Assembly: GCF_019670125.1 (NCBI RefSeq)
Contig: NZ_AP023033.1
Span: 1,620,501-1,684,500 of the forward strand
Direction: 5' to 3'
DNA length: 64,000 nucleotides
Source: Agarivorans aestuarii
Lineage (GTDB): Bacteria > Pseudomonadota > Gammaproteobacteria > Enterobacterales > Celerinatantimonadaceae
Part shown: piece by piece, positions 1 to 11,049 of the stretch
Numbering within the stretch: the first letter of the stretch is position 1
Layout: each line of letters begins with the position of its first letter
Made by a program: the position numbers and the translations under genes
Notes under the pieces: model-generated
Database searches by the model: none
What the model was told of the DNA's origin: nothing
Seen by the model: only the letters and a program-made list of their open reading frames with translations

Positions 1-75
1 AAGTTACTACTGCCAAGTTTAGAAAAATTCATGTTAGGTCCATTAATTGGGTTAGCGCACAAGCAGTTAGCTTAG
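1..75 (+). CDS. possible C-terminal tail of an upstream gene (partial)
   Basis: The first 24 codons read without a stop in frame 1 and end at TAG. The peptide (KLLLPSLEKFMLGPLIGLAH and four more residues) looks protein-like, with amphipathic leucine spacing. There is too little to name a family. The rest of the gene, if real, lies before the window. The 126 bases between this stop and hrpB hold no clear gene; an AAAGG before the hrpB start could be its ribosome-binding site. Confidence 0.35.
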   Translation, partial: KLLLPSLEKFMLGPLIGLAHKQLA

Positions 76-201
76 GTGATGGCTAATTGTGAAAGCAAGT
101 ACAAATACTATTTGTGACTAATTCTTGGTGTTAGTAAAACTCGGTCACACAGCTAGTATTCGCGATAACATTGGCTTAAAGGTACTATGCCAAAGTTTTA
201 A

Positions 202-2586
202 ATGAGCTATTGGATTTTCGTGGGCAACTACAAACTCTCATCATTACCTATTGATTCCCTACAAACGCGTTTTGTTGAGCAACTCGCACGCGACAATTTG
301 GTGGTAGAGGCAGCCACAGGTTCGGGTAAATCCACCCGTTTGCCAGTGTGGGCAGCTAGTTTAGGTAAGGTGCTGGTGGTGCAGCCAAGGCGGATAGCCT
401 GTGAAGCTTTATCGGCTTATGTCTCTGAGCAGCTGGCGTTAAGCGGATCGCCCTATAAGGTGGGTTATTCGATTCGCTTCCATTCAAGCGTCAATGAAGA
501 TACCAACATTGCCTTTGTGACTCCTGGGATTGCCCTGCGTTGGTTGGCTGAGAATCAACTTGCTGACTATGCCGTGCTGATTATCGATGAATTTCATGAG
601 CGCCGTTGGGATTCTGATTTGTTATTGGCTTTGGCTAAGTCTTTACCTCTTAAACTGGTGGTTACCTCTGCTACCTTGCAAGGTAATAAGTTAAGTGAAT
701 ATTTAGCCGCTAAGGTGCTCAAAACCACTGGGCGGGAATTTCCGGTGAGTGTGAGTTATGAAGCGCGAGAGTCTCATCATTTGCCGGATAGTCGACGTGT
801 CACTGAGTCGGTTAAGCAGGCTGTACACAAAGCCTTAATAAAAGATGAAGGCGATATCTTGGTATTTTTGCCAGGCCGGGCAGAGATTCAAGCCTGCCAA
901 GCTAGCTTGAGTGGGCTTGATGCAGAAGTATTGCCACTGCACGCAAGTATTACTGCGCTAGAGCGAAAAACCCTATTAGACAACAGCAATGAACAGCGGA
1001 TTAGACGAATTATTGTGGCGACTAACGTTGCTGAAACCAGTTTAACCATTCCCAGAATCACCAGTGTAATTGACTCTGGCTTGGAGCGACGCACCAAGCA
1101 GCGCGCAGGCAGAACGGTTTTGAGTTTAGAGCGGGTGTCGCGCGCCAGTGCCGAGCAGCGGCGCGGCCGAGCCGGGCGTGTATGTGCTGGGCATTGCTAT
1201 CGTTTGTGGGGAGAGTTTGCCCCACTAGAAAGCGTAACTCCGCCGCAATTGCAGCGTGAAGAGCTGCTAGAACCGATGTTATTTGCAGCGAGCTGTCATC
1301 GCGCCCTAGCAAAACTTCACTTGCTTGAAAGATTACCTGAAAAGTCATTAAGCATTGCAACTGAGCGGCTTAATCGAATGCAGGCTTTAAAAGTCGATGA
1401 TTGCTTAAGCCAACATGGCCAGCGTTTATTGGCCTTGCCAATTGATAGCTATTTCTCTCATTTGGTTAATCTAATTCCTGAAGGCGCTGAGCGTGAAGCT
1501 ATGCTCGATTTGGCGGCTGCCTTAAGCATTAATCGCGCTCTATTTCAAAAGCCAAAATCAGAATATGGCTTAAAAGTATTGAGCCAATGGCAGCCTTTGC
1601 ACTGCGATATGAGTATCACTCTCGATTTGCTGCGAGGAAAAACGTGGCCAGATGAGCTATCGGTTAACCAAGAAGCTTTAACTCAAGCGCAGGAACTGGC
1701 AGAGCAATTGCGCTCGGTAATGGCCTTGGATGATCTTGCTGAAGCCAGAAACTATAGCCGCGACACATTACTTGAAGCTTTGCTTGGTGAAGCGAAGGAG
1801 TTGGTCTATGTGAGGCGCGAAAAACGCACCAACGCAATGGGGAATGGTAGTACTGAGCTGCAAATTGGCAGAGAAAGCTTAATTGATGACGCACAAGTGG
1901 CTGCAGTAGTGTTCGATATTTATAGTTTACCCGGGCGAGGTGTAAAGCAGTTAAATAACATCGGTTTGTGCTTAGCACCAATTAACATAGAGCTATTGGT
2001 AAAACATGATTATGGCGAGCTAGAAAGCAAAACGAATGTTGCTGCTGATGGCTCTCAGCTAATGCAACGTGTGTACGCAGGCAGGGTAATAGGCAGCGAG
2101 AAAGTCGCCTTAAGCGCAGAAGACTACCGCCTTGCGCTGGCTAAGCGGATTCTTGCTAATCAACAGTCTGGCTTTAGCCAACTTGATTGTATTCAAGATA
2201 TGGCTGCTTGGAATTTGTGGGTAAGCCTTGGCGAAAAACACGGCGGAGGAGTAGGGGGCAAAGTAGAGCCGCTAGAATGGTTGAGCACACAATTGGCTTT
2301 GTTAGGCGTAGAAAACGCGGAAGATTTTAGTTTAATCGAAGCTAGCGACTTGCTGTTCGAGGGCATTCCCCAGTGGCAACGTGATGACTTTGAGCAACGC
2401 TACCCACGCTACTTAGCATTGGCCGATCTTAAACTTGAGGTTGAATATAAAGCAGGCTCTAAACAGGTAATTGTTCACTATGCCTCGGGAGGCCGTAAGG
2501 CGGGCCCGAAACGGTGGGAGTTACCTTCTTGGAGTGGCTGGCGGGTGTTTTATGTTAAAGCGAGCAAGCGAGTGGCTCTGACTTAG
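202..2586 (+). CDS. hrpB: ATP-dependent RNA helicase HrpB
   Basis: DEAH-box RNA helicase of the HrpB family; its cellular role in bacteria is poorly defined. Walker A GSGKST lies at about residues 40-45 and the DEFH form of motif II, typical of HrpB, at 129-132. The SAT motif (VVTSATLQG), the motif VI region (AEQRRGRAGR) and a long C-terminal HrpB-specific region follow. At 794 residues the protein has normal family length. The ATG used adds about a dozen residues before the usual SSLPI start; no other ATG is available nearby. It appears to stand alone, followed by a convergent cytochrome gene. Confidence 0.95.
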   Translation: MSYWIFVGNYKLSSLPIDSLQTRFVEQLARDNLVVEAATGSGKSTRLPVWAASLGKVLVVQPRRIACEALSAYVSEQLALSGSPYKVGYSIRFHSSVNEDTNIAFVTPGIALRWLAENQLADYAVLIIDEFHERRWDSDLLLALAKSLPLKLVVTSATLQGNKLSEYLAAKVLKTTGREFPVSVSYEARESHHLPDSRRVTESVKQAVHKALIKDEGDILVFLPGRAEIQACQASLSGLDAEVLPLHASITALERKTLLDNSNEQRIRRIIVATNVAETSLTIPRITSVIDSGLERRTKQRAGRTVLSLERVSRASAEQRRGRAGRVCAGHCYRLWGEFAPLESVTPPQLQREELLEPMLFAASCHRALAKLHLLERLPEKSLSIATERLNRMQALKVDDCLSQHGQRLLALPIDSYFSHLVNLIPEGAEREAMLDLAAALSINRALFQKPKSEYGLKVLSQWQPLHCDMSITLDLLRGKTWPDELSVNQEALTQAQELAEQLRSVMALDDLAEARNYSRDTLLEALLGEAKELVYVRREKRTNAMGNGSTELQIGRESLIDDAQVAAVVFDIYSLPGRGVKQLNNIGLCLAPINIELLVKHDYGELESKTNVAADGSQLMQRVYAGRVIGSEKVALSAEDYRLALAKRILANQQSGFSQLDCIQDMAAWNLWVSLGEKHGGGVGGKVEPLEWLSTQLALLGVENAEDFSLIEASDLLFEGIPQWQRDDFEQRYPRYLALADLKLEVEYKAGSKQVIVHYASGGRKAGPKRWELPSWSGWRVFYVKASKRVALT

Positions 2587-2657
2587 CGCTTGCTAACTAG
2601 CTCGCAGAGTTCGCTAAGCGCCATCTGCGAGCAAGTCGAAGAGTGCCGAACGCTCAG

Positions 2658-3194
2658 TTATTTAGAGGTGATTCGCTTAATCGTGTCATCTTTTAAGATG
2701 AAGTGATGATAAAGCGCAGCCAATACGTGCCCTGTAATCACAACATAAAGTAGTTGCCCTGCGTAGTGGTGAACTGAGGCTCCAAGCTCGTTAAGCATCA
2801 CGTTCTTTTCCGCAAAACCAGCGATGGTAAACAAACCAAAAAACTTAACATCGTGTCCGCCCGCCAGCGACATCATCATGCCCGAAATGGGCATTGCCAA
2901 CATTAACAAATATAAAGCGAGGTGCCCAAGGTGGGCCATTGTTAGCTTAATCCCTTCACCAATCGGAGCTGGCACTTTGCTTACGCGATGCCAAATGATT
3001 CGAATTGCTATGGCTGCTATTGCAATAAGGCCTAAGCCTTTATGTAAATCAAATAACTGAAATTTTTCTGGTCCTCTCGGTAAGGTGTCCATATAAAGTG
3101 CAATCGCAATTAAGCTTAAAATGAGCAAAGCCATTAGCCAGTGAATAAGTTTACTGACTAGGCCGAAACGCTGGGGGCTATTTGTTATGTTCAT
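2658..3194 (-). CDS. cytochrome b561 family protein
   Basis: Small integral membrane b-type cytochrome expected to pass electrons between quinol and periplasmic acceptors. Four hydrophobic segments are visible. Histidines that could bind two hemes occur in the first helix (KLIHWLMALL), before the second (LFDLHKGLGL), and in the last (GHVLAALYHH). The 178-residue length fits the YodB/CybB family. The gene converges on hrpB; 188 bases of mostly AT-rich sequence separate it from the divergent sanA gene and probably hold both promoters. Confidence 0.9.
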   Translation of the reverse strand: MNITNSPQRFGLVSKLIHWLMALLILSLIAIALYMDTLPRGPEKFQLFDLHKGLGLIAIAAIAIRIIWHRVSKVPAPIGEGIKLTMAHLGHLALYLLMLAMPISGMMMSLAGGHDVKFFGLFTIAGFAEKNVMLNELGASVHHYAGQLLYVVITGHVLAALYHHFILKDDTIKRITSK

Positions 3195-3383
3195 ATAATA
3201 AATACCATTACATTAATTGTGGCTTAAATTAGCAAATCACCTGCTTATGTAAATAGTTTTACGCTTCTTTACGTAGTCATTATAAGTTGCCAAGGTATTG
3301 TTGATTAAACTTTTTTAAACGAAAGCGATCTGACTACTGGGTTGACTTGTTGGGCTATGCTAGCATGGCATCAATAGAGGTTT

Positions 3384-4055
3384 ATGGGCGGAGTATTTGC
3401 ATTGAAACGATTCCTTGGCGTGTTGCTGCTGATGGTTATCGTGGTGTTGTCTTGCCTTGTGGCCATTGACCGTTACATTTCTAGTCAGGTCTCAGGTCAG
3501 TGGTTCCGAGATATGCAGCAAGTGCCGGCGCAACCGGTTGCTTTAGTGCTAGGAACCAGCAAATACGTAGGTAAGCGCTTAAATACCTATTATACCTTTA
3601 GGGTTGAGGCTGCCGCTAAGCTCTATCACACTAATAAGGTGCAAGCCTTAATCTTAAGTGGCGACAATGCCACCCGCTATTATAATGAACCTATAACCAT
3701 GTTAAATGACGTGCTGCGTTTGAACGTGCCACGTGAACATATTGCTTTAGATTATGCAGGGTTTCGTACTTTTGATTCTATAGTGAGAGCCAAGGAAGTG
3801 TTTGGCCAGCAGGCCTTAGTCATTGTTTCTCAGCAGTTTCACGTAGAGCGGGCTTTGTACATCGCTAATCAATATGGCATTGAAGCTTATGGTTATGTGG
3901 TGGATGATGCCCCGCAGGTGTTTCATTGGCGAGTTAGGTTACGTGAAGTATTGGCACGAAGTAAAGCCCTAATTGACTTGCATGTGTTGCAAACTGAGCC
4001 GCATTTTTTGGGTGACCCAGAACAGGTCACCACTCGTGAAATTAACCAAGAATAA
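3384..4055 (+). CDS. sanA: SanA-like envelope protein (DUF218/YdcF family)
   Basis: One N-terminal membrane anchor (about residues 8-28) is followed by a DUF218 domain. Motifs include ALVLGTSKYV, LILSGDN and the late IVSQQFHVERALYIA typical of SanA. The E. coli homologue affects envelope barrier function and vancomycin sensitivity; the biochemical reaction is unknown. The start is uncertain: the ATG is preceded by AGAGG, but a TTG six codons downstream follows GGCGGAG and would give MKRFLGV. The protease gene begins four bases after the stop, so co-transcription is likely. Confidence 0.83.
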   Translation: MGGVFALKRFLGVLLLMVIVVLSCLVAIDRYISSQVSGQWFRDMQQVPAQPVALVLGTSKYVGKRLNTYYTFRVEAAAKLYHTNKVQALILSGDNATRYYNEPITMLNDVLRLNVPREHIALDYAGFRTFDSIVRAKEVFGQQALVIVSQQFHVERALYIANQYGIEAYGYVVDDAPQVFHWRVRLREVLARSKALIDLHVLQTEPHFLGDPEQVTTREINQE

Positions 4056-4059
4056 GCAA

Positions 4060-5010
4060 ATGAAAAATACAAAAGTGTGGCTAGTGGTTTTGTCCTTTTT
4101 GTTGAGTTTTAGCGCTTCGCTTAAAGCTGAATCCGAGATTGTACCGTTTATTGTTGGTGGCAATGATGCACCCACTAACTACCCATGGATGGCGCAAGTA
4201 TTCCTTGGTTCTTCTCGCTGTGGCGGAGTATTAATTGGCGAGCAGTGGGTGCTTACTGCCGCTCATTGTACTCACGATGGTAGCCGCTTTGATCGAACTA
4301 TTGCTGCTTCGCAAGTAACGGTGTTATTGGGGAACTATCAGTTTGCCAATAGTTCTCATCCGGATGCTTTACAAGTGAGTGAGGTATATCAGCATCCAAG
4401 CTATGTGAATCCTTCTGATAGCGGCCCAGCTTTTGACTATGACGTAAGTTTGTTACGTTTAGCCGAGCCACAAACCATTACGCCAGTTATTCTCAACGCG
4501 AATAAAGTGACCGACGCTTTAAATATCGGCGGCTTTATGTCGGTGGTTGGTTTTGGCCGTACTAATACCGACCCGCTTAACCCTATTTACCCAGATGTGC
4601 TGCAGCAAGGTAATTTGAGCTTGTATAGCGAGCTGCGCTGCGCAGATGAGTGGTCTGCTTCATCAATAACTGAGCAAATGTTTTGTGCCTATGGCACCAA
4701 CCAAGACGCCTGCTCGGGCGATAGTGGTGGTCCGGTTTTTATTGAAGAGCAGGAACAGCACCGTTTATTAGGCTTGGTTAGCTGGGGCAATTTGTCTTGC
4801 CAAGGTAGTGCAGGCGTCTATGCTGACATCGGCACGGTATGTACTTGGATAAGCGATACCGCCAGTATTGCTGGCGATAGCAGCCTAGTTTGCAGCATAG
4901 CCGACACACCCAGTTCTAGCGGTGGTGGGGCAAGTTGGTGGTTATTGATTTTAAGCTTTCCTCTGCTGTTAATACGGCGGCTTAGTAAAGCGCAGTGTTT
5001 CAAGCGCTAA
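4060..5010 (+). CDS. secreted trypsin-like serine protease with GlyGly-CTERM tail
   Basis: S1-family endopeptidase. The start after the sanA stop gives a proper signal peptide (MKNTKVWLVVLSFLLSFSAS) and a 316-residue product. A mature-type N-terminus, IVGGNDAP, lies at about 31-38. The triad is visible: His69 in TAAHC, Asp128 in DYDVSLL and Ser222 in GDSGGP. Asp216, six residues before the serine, predicts trypsin-like cleavage after Lys/Arg. The C-terminus has a Ser/Gly-rich stretch (SSSGGG, about 286-291), a hydrophobic helix and basic residues, the layout of GlyGly-CTERM sorting signals processed by rhombosortase in Vibrio-type bacteria. No rhombosortase is in this window. Confidence 0.9.
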   Translation: MKNTKVWLVVLSFLLSFSASLKAESEIVPFIVGGNDAPTNYPWMAQVFLGSSRCGGVLIGEQWVLTAAHCTHDGSRFDRTIAASQVTVLLGNYQFANSSHPDALQVSEVYQHPSYVNPSDSGPAFDYDVSLLRLAEPQTITPVILNANKVTDALNIGGFMSVVGFGRTNTDPLNPIYPDVLQQGNLSLYSELRCADEWSASSITEQMFCAYGTNQDACSGDSGGPVFIEEQEQHRLLGLVSWGNLSCQGSAGVYADIGTVCTWISDTASIAGDSSLVCSIADTPSSSGGGASWWLLILSFPLLLIRRLSKAQCFKR

Positions 5011-5023
5011 TCCTTGCTATTAC

Positions 5024-5056
5024 AGGCCGCAATCACTAAAATTGCGGCCTTGTTTA
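5024..5056 (+). terminator. rho-independent terminator after the protease gene
   Basis: A perfect 10-bp stem (AGGCCGCAAT / ATTGCGGCCT) with a 7-base loop is followed by a T-rich stretch (TTGTTT). It separates the sanA-protease pair from queA. Confidence 0.8.
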
Positions 5057-5086
5057 TTATTGAATAGCCCACAGAGTTTTAGCCCC

Positions 5087-6132
5087 ATGCGTGTTGCCGA
5101 TTTTTCTTTTGAACTCCCCGATGAACCATTGCTCGTTACCCAAAACAGCAACGTCGCGATAGCCGATTATTATGTCTTGATGGCAATACTGGCGAGTTAA
5201 AACATCAGCAGTTTCCCGATTTACTGGAACACATTCAACGCAATGATTTGTTGGTGTTTAACAATACACGGGTTATTCCTGCACGTTTGTTCGGCCAAAA
5301 GGCAAGTGGCGGCAAACTAGAAGTATTAATTGAGCGTGTATTAGATGACCACCGCGTGCTCGCGCACGTTCGCTGCTCTAAATCACCTAAGCCAGGTAGT
5401 GCTTTACGTTTGTCTGATGCCTTTGATGCCACTATGCTAGCCCGCCATGAGGCTTTATTTGAATTGCGTTTTGATGACCCGCGAACGGTGTTAGAGCTGC
5501 TTGAAGCCTACGGCCACATGCCATTACCACCTTACATCGATAGACCCGACGAAGACGCAGATAAAGAGCGTTACCAAACGGTGTATAACGAAAAGCCTGG
5601 TGCAGTTGCTGCGCCAACTGCTGGCCTGCATTTTGATGATGACTTAATGCAGCAAATTAAAGACAAAGGTGCAGACATTGCCTTTGTTACTTTGCATGTT
5701 GGAGCAGGCACTTTTCAGCCAGTGAAAGTTGAGTCGGTAGATGAGCACGTGATGCATTCTGAATACGCCGAAGTTAGCGAGGACGTTGTGGCCAAAATCG
5801 CCAAAACCAAAGCGGCTGGTGGCCGAGTGATTGCAGTGGGAACAACCTCGGTTCGCTCCTTAGAAAGCGCGGCCAAAGATGCCAAAGCCAAGCAACAAGC
5901 GTTGCAAGCTTATGCCGCCGAAACGGACATTTTTATCTATCCCGGTTATCAATTTGAGTTGGTGGATGCCATGGTCACCAACTTCCACCTGCCTGAGTCA
6001 ACATTGATTATGCTGATTTCGGCATTTGCTGGTAAAGATAATGTCACCAAGGCCTATCAAGCTGCTATTGACCAGCGCTACCGGTTCTTTAGTTACGGTG
6101 ATGCCATGTTTATTGAACGTAAACTGGATTAG
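5087..6132 (+). CDS. queA: S-adenosylmethionine:tRNA ribosyltransferase-isomerase QueA, frameshifted
   Basis: QueA moves the ribosyl part of SAM onto preQ1 in tRNA to form epoxyqueuosine. The natural start gives [13 protein letters not shown], the expected N-terminus. The frame then breaks after GAT GAA at 5126-5127, where one base is missing. Reading resumes in the +1 frame at 5128 as [20 protein letters not shown] and continues without interruption to the stop, including [16 protein letters not shown]. With one base restored the protein has 348 residues, close to family length. As given, the only intact reading frame starts at an internal TTG and lacks about 53 residues. Strong conservation on both sides suggests a sequencing error. 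First gene of queA-tgt-yajC-secDF. Confidence 0.88.
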
Positions 6133-6216
6133 TTAACCTTATTTTGGCGATTCGACAATTATCTAATCGCTTATTTGAAGCAATCTGAATCGGACTGTTT
6201 TTCCGATCTGAGGTAA

Positions 6217-7344
<1,128 letters not shown>

Positions 7345-7448
7345 TGCTCGATTGAGCAAGTAAAACCTTGTTTTTGCTTGCTCAGTCTCCATTTAATAAG
7401 ATAGTTGTATAGATTGTCTTAAGTTTTTAATTTTTAATGAGGGTAACA

Positions 7449-7784
7449 ATGAGCTTATTTATTTCTCCAGCATACGCAGAAGGCGGCGCGGCAACAGCAG
7501 GCGGCGGCATGGAATTGATTTTCATGATGGTGATTTTTGCGGTAATTTTCTACTTCATGATTTACCGTCCACAGTCTAAGCGCGTTAAAGAGCATAAGAA
7601 TTTGATGTCTTCACTGTCTAAGGGCGATGAAGTACTTACAACCGGTGGCCTCGTGGGTAAAATCATTAAGATTTCTGAAGAGAATGATTATTTCCAATTA
7701 AGCCTAAGCGATGACACTACTGTTACGCTTAAGAAGGACTTTGTATCAGCGGTACTGCCAAAGGGCACGTTAAAGTCGCTGTAG
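7449..7784 (+). CDS. yajC: Sec translocon accessory subunit YajC
   Basis: Small inner-membrane protein that associates with SecDF and the SecYEG translocon. The chosen ATG gives [13 protein letters not shown] and follows TGAGGGT at good spacing; an ATG 12 bases upstream overlaps that ribosome-binding site and is less likely. One membrane helix ([18 protein letters not shown]) is followed by a basic cytoplasmic domain with [14 protein letters not shown] and a C-terminal [11 protein letters not shown], all typical. The product has 111 residues. secD follows after 28 bases. Confidence 0.95.
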   Translation: MSLFISPAYAEGGAATAGGGMELIFMMVIFAVIFYFMIYRPQSKRVKEHKNLMSSLSKGDEVLTTGGLVGKIIKISEENDYFQLSLSDDTTVTLKKDFVSAVLPKGTLKSL

Positions 7785-7812
7785 TCGCTATTCGGTCACT
7801 AGGGATAAGATT

Positions 7813-9666
7813 TTGTTAAATAGATACCCTTGGTGGAAGAACGTGATGGTAATCGCTGTGATTGCCATCGGCTTTCTTTACGCCACGCCAAACTTGTATG
7901 GAGAGGATCCTGCTGTACAAGTATCTGGCACTCGGGGCGCTCAAGTTGAGCTTGCCCAATTAGATGAAATACGCAACTTCCTCACTGAGCAGTCTATCGA
8001 CTTTCGCTCTGTTGCTTTCGAAGATGGTTTAGCTTTAGTACGTTTACGTAATGATGCTGACCAGCTAAAAGTAAAAAGCTTATTACACGATTTGCTTGGT
8101 GACGATTACATCGTTGCCTTAAACCTCGCTCCTGCAACGCCGGGTTGGTTAGACGCCATTGGCGCTGGCCCACTTAAGCTTGGTTTGGACTTACGTGGTG
8201 GTGTTCACTTCTTAATGGAAGTGGATATGGATGCGGCGATAAGTAAAGCCCAAGAAGGCATGATTCAAGATTTTCGAAGCGACTTACGTGAAGAAAAATT
8301 GCGTTATGCAGGGGTAAGAGCACAAGGTGATTCTGTGGTAGTTCGTTTTCGTGACGAAGCCACCCTAGATAAAGCCATTAGCTTTTTAGACCGCAAATAC
8401 AATGAATACCAGTTCAGTGATGCTAGCCAAGGTGACCAGTTCCGCCTTAGCGCTAAAATGACTGAAGAGAAGCTTAAAGAAACTCGCGAGTATGCCCTGC
8501 AGCAAAATATTACCATTATCCGTAACCGGGTAAATGAGTTAGGTGTTGCCGAGCCACAGGTACAGCGACAAGGTTCTGAGCGTATTGTGGTGCAGTTGCC
8601 GGGTGTTCAAGATACCGCTCGCGCTAAAGAGATTTTAGGTGCAACCGCTACGCTGGAATTCCGTATGGTGAATACCGACGCTGACTTGCGTGATGCAGCA
8701 GCAGGCCGAGTGCCTCCTGGCTCACAGCTTGCTAAGCGAGTTGATGGCTCACCAGTGGTATTACGTAACCAAGTTATTCTAACCGGTGACCACATTGTAG
8801 GTGCTCAGTCAGGTTTTGATGAATACAGCCGCCCTCAAGTTAACATTAGTTTGGATAGTCAAGGTGGTAGCAAAATGGCTGCCTTCACTAAAGATAATGT
8901 TGGCCAATCTATGGCGACCCTGTTTATCGAATACAAACCTACCGGCAATAAAGATGCTGAAGGTAAAACGATTCTAGAGCGTCAAGAAGAAGTAATTAAC
9001 GTTGCTACGATTCAATCACGCCTTGGCCGCAGCTTCCGTATTACTGGTATTGATTCTCCTGCAGAAGCACAAAACCTAGCGCTACTTTTACGTGCTGGTG
9101 CGCTTATCGCACCGATTCAAATTGTTGAAGAACGCACGGTTGGTCCAAGCTTAGGTCAGGATAATATCGACAAAGGCTTTATGGCTATTGTGGTTGGTTT
9201 GTTAGCACTGCTGGTATTCATGCCTCTTTACTACCGTAAATTTGGCTTAGTGGCTAACTTTGCCTTGGTGGCTAACGTGGGAGTTATTATCGGTGTCATG
9301 TCGATGATCCCTGGCGCTACGTTAACCTTGCCGGGGATGGCTGGTATTGTATTAACGGTTGGTATGGCGGTTGATGCAAACGTGCTTATCTTTGAGCGTA
9401 TTCGTGAAGAGTTAAACGACGGTCGCAGCCCTCAACAGGCGATTCACTACGGTTACAGCAACGCACTTTCAACGATTTCTGATGCCAACATCACCACCTT
9501 TATCACTGCATTAATTCTTTTTGCAATTGGTACCGGCGCGGTCAAAGGATTTGCGGTAACGCTGGCGATTGGTATTGCGACATCTATGTTCACTGCCATT
9601 ATAGGTACTCGAGTTATTGTTAACTGGGTATGGGGCGGTAAGAAAATAGACAAGCTGTCTATCTAG
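7813..9666 (+). CDS. secD: protein translocase subunit SecD
   Basis: RND-type membrane protein that uses the proton gradient to help preproteins leave the Sec channel. A TTG start after AGGGATAAG gives [13 protein letters not shown], the conserved family N-terminus. A first helix is followed by a large periplasmic region (P1), then [18 protein letters not shown], and the C-terminal five-helix bundle with [17 protein letters not shown], the D4 motif carrying the key aspartate. The 617-residue length is normal. secF follows after ten bases. Confidence 0.97.
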   Translation: MLNRYPWWKNVMVIAVIAIGFLYATPNLYGEDPAVQVSGTRGAQVELAQLDEIRNFLTEQSIDFRSVAFEDGLALVRLRNDADQLKVKSLLHDLLGDDYIVALNLAPATPGWLDAIGAGPLKLGLDLRGGVHFLMEVDMDAAISKAQEGMIQDFRSDLREEKLRYAGVRAQGDSVVVRFRDEATLDKAISFLDRKYNEYQFSDASQGDQFRLSAKMTEEKLKETREYALQQNITIIRNRVNELGVAEPQVQRQGSERIVVQLPGVQDTARAKEILGATATLEFRMVNTDADLRDAAAGRVPPGSQLAKRVDGSPVVLRNQVILTGDHIVGAQSGFDEYSRPQVNISLDSQGGSKMAAFTKDNVGQSMATLFIEYKPTGNKDAEGKTILERQEEVINVATIQSRLGRSFRITGIDSPAEAQNLALLLRAGALIAPIQIVEERTVGPSLGQDNIDKGFMAIVVGLLALLVFMPLYYRKFGLVANFALVANVGVIIGVMSMIPGATLTLPGMAGIVLTVGMAVDANVLIFERIREELNDGRSPQQAIHYGYSNALSTISDANITTFITALILFAIGTGAVKGFAVTLAIGIATSMFTAIIGTRVIVNWVWGGKKIDKLSI

Positions 9667-9676
9667 GAGCTACGAC

Positions 9677-10627
9677 GTGTTTTATTTATTTAGACCAAAA
9701 GGCACCGTGCGCTTCATGTCGCACCGCAAACCATTTATTTGGTTTACTGTTTTGCTGATGGTGGCTTCGGTAGCTAGCTTGGCGATTAACAAAATCAATT
9801 GGGGCCTCGACTTTACTGGCGGTACTTTGATTGAGGTAGAGTTTTCGCAGCCAGCAGATCTTACAGAAGTGCGAGAAGTGATGGGTACCAACGGCTACCC
9901 TGATATCGTTGCACAGTACTTTGGTTCACAAACTCAAGTACTACTGCGAATGATGCCGCGTGAAGGTATTGATAGCCAACACTTAGGTGACAGCATTATG
10001 GGTCTGCTTCGTAGTGAAGTAGACGCAGACGTTGAAATGCGCCGGATTGAGTATGTAGGGCCAACTGTAGGTAAAGAATTAGCGGAGCAGGGCGGTTTAG
10101 CGATTATTGCTGCACTTGGCTGTATCCTACTTTACGTGGCAATGCGTTTTGAATGGCGCATGGCGTTAGGAGCGGTTTTAGCTTTGGCACACGATGTAAT
10201 AGCAACCCTAGGTTTGTTCTCATTGTTGCAGCTAGAGTTTGATTTAACGGTAATTGCAGCGTTACTTACGGTAGTTGGTTACTCCTTGAACGATACCATT
10301 GTTGTATCAGATAGGATCCGGGAAAACTTCCGTAAGCTACGCAAAGGTGACCCAGAAGAGATTATTGATGTTTCTTTAACACAAACCTTAAACCGTACTA
10401 TTGTTACCTCGTTAACCACCATCATGGTATTAGTCTCATTGTTCATGTTGGGCGGTGAGTTAATTCATAACTTTGCTACGGCATTGTTGTTTGGTGTGTT
10501 TATTGGTACTCACTCTTCTATCTACGTTGCTAGCACGCTGGCATTGTACTTAGGCATTAAGAAAGAAGACTTTATGCCCAAAGAAATCGAAGAGAAAGAA
10601 GGTGCCGACCAGGACCCTATCGCATAA
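9677..10627 (+). CDS. secF: protein translocase subunit SecF
   Basis: Partner of SecD in the SecDF complex. A GTG start sits seven bases after an AGGAG ribosome-binding site and gives 316 residues. The first helix is followed by NWGLDFTGGTLIEVEF, the periplasmic P4 domain, and a membrane bundle with YSLNDTIVVSDRIRENF, the SecF family motif. A strong terminator lies just downstream, marking the operon end. Confidence 0.97.
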   Translation: MFYLFRPKGTVRFMSHRKPFIWFTVLLMVASVASLAINKINWGLDFTGGTLIEVEFSQPADLTEVREVMGTNGYPDIVAQYFGSQTQVLLRMMPREGIDSQHLGDSIMGLLRSEVDADVEMRRIEYVGPTVGKELAEQGGLAIIAALGCILLYVAMRFEWRMALGAVLALAHDVIATLGLFSLLQLEFDLTVIAALLTVVGYSLNDTIVVSDRIRENFRKLRKGDPEEIIDVSLTQTLNRTIVTSLTTIMVLVSLFMLGGELIHNFATALLFGVFIGTHSSIYVASTLALYLGIKKEDFMPKEIEEKEGADQDPIA

Positions 10628-10634
10628 TTATTTA

Positions 10635-10656
10635 AACCCGCTTCGGCGGGTTTTTT
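10635..10656 (+). terminator. rho-independent terminator after secF
   Basis: CCCGC-TTCG-GCGGG hairpin with a stable UUCG tetraloop, followed by six T residues. It ends the tgt-secF transcript. Confidence 0.92.
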
Positions 10657-10676
10657 GTTGTTAAGGAGAAGAAGCT

Positions 10677-11048
10677 ATGGCGCATAATTCCCGTTTTTTA
10701 ACACTGGTTGATGATTGTCGCAGTCGTATTAAAGAGTGTGATGTTCACCAAGTAAAACAATGGCTAGACCAAGGTTTAGCGTTTACCTTGATTGACAACC
10801 GCGAGCAGGATGAATGGCAAAAAAGTCGTATTCCAATGGCGAAGTATATGGGGCGTGGTGTTATGGAGCGCGACGTAGAAACGGCCATTCCTGATTTAGA
10901 TACCATGATCGTTATTTATTGTGGTGGTGGCTTCCGTTCGGCGTTGAGTGCCGACAACTTAGTGAAAATGGGGTATACCAATGTCATTTCAATGGATGGC
11001 GGTATTCGTGGTTGGAAAGAAGCGGGTTATCCCTTAGAAGGTGCTTAG
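10677..11048 (+). CDS. rhodanese-like domain protein
   Basis: Single-domain rhodanese of 123 residues, probably carrying sulfur as a persulfide on Cys82 in the loop YCGGGFRSA. Other family marks are LIDNREQDEW (CH2A-like region) and the closing GGIRGWKEAGYPL. There is no signal peptide, so it should be cytoplasmic. AAGGAGAAG precedes the ATG. The next small gene starts two bases after its stop, so the two are probably co-translated. The sulfur acceptor is unknown. Confidence 0.88.
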   Translation: MAHNSRFLTLVDDCRSRIKECDVHQVKQWLDQGLAFTLIDNREQDEWQKSRIPMAKYMGRGVMERDVETAIPDLDTMIVIYCGGGFRSALSADNLVKMGYTNVISMDGGIRGWKEAGYPLEGA

Positions 11049-11049
11049 C

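Noticed and set aside
7353-7384. Inverted repeat TGAGCAAG / CTTGCTCA after tgt
   Set aside because: No T-tract follows, and tgt and yajC are normally co-transcribed; not called as a terminator.
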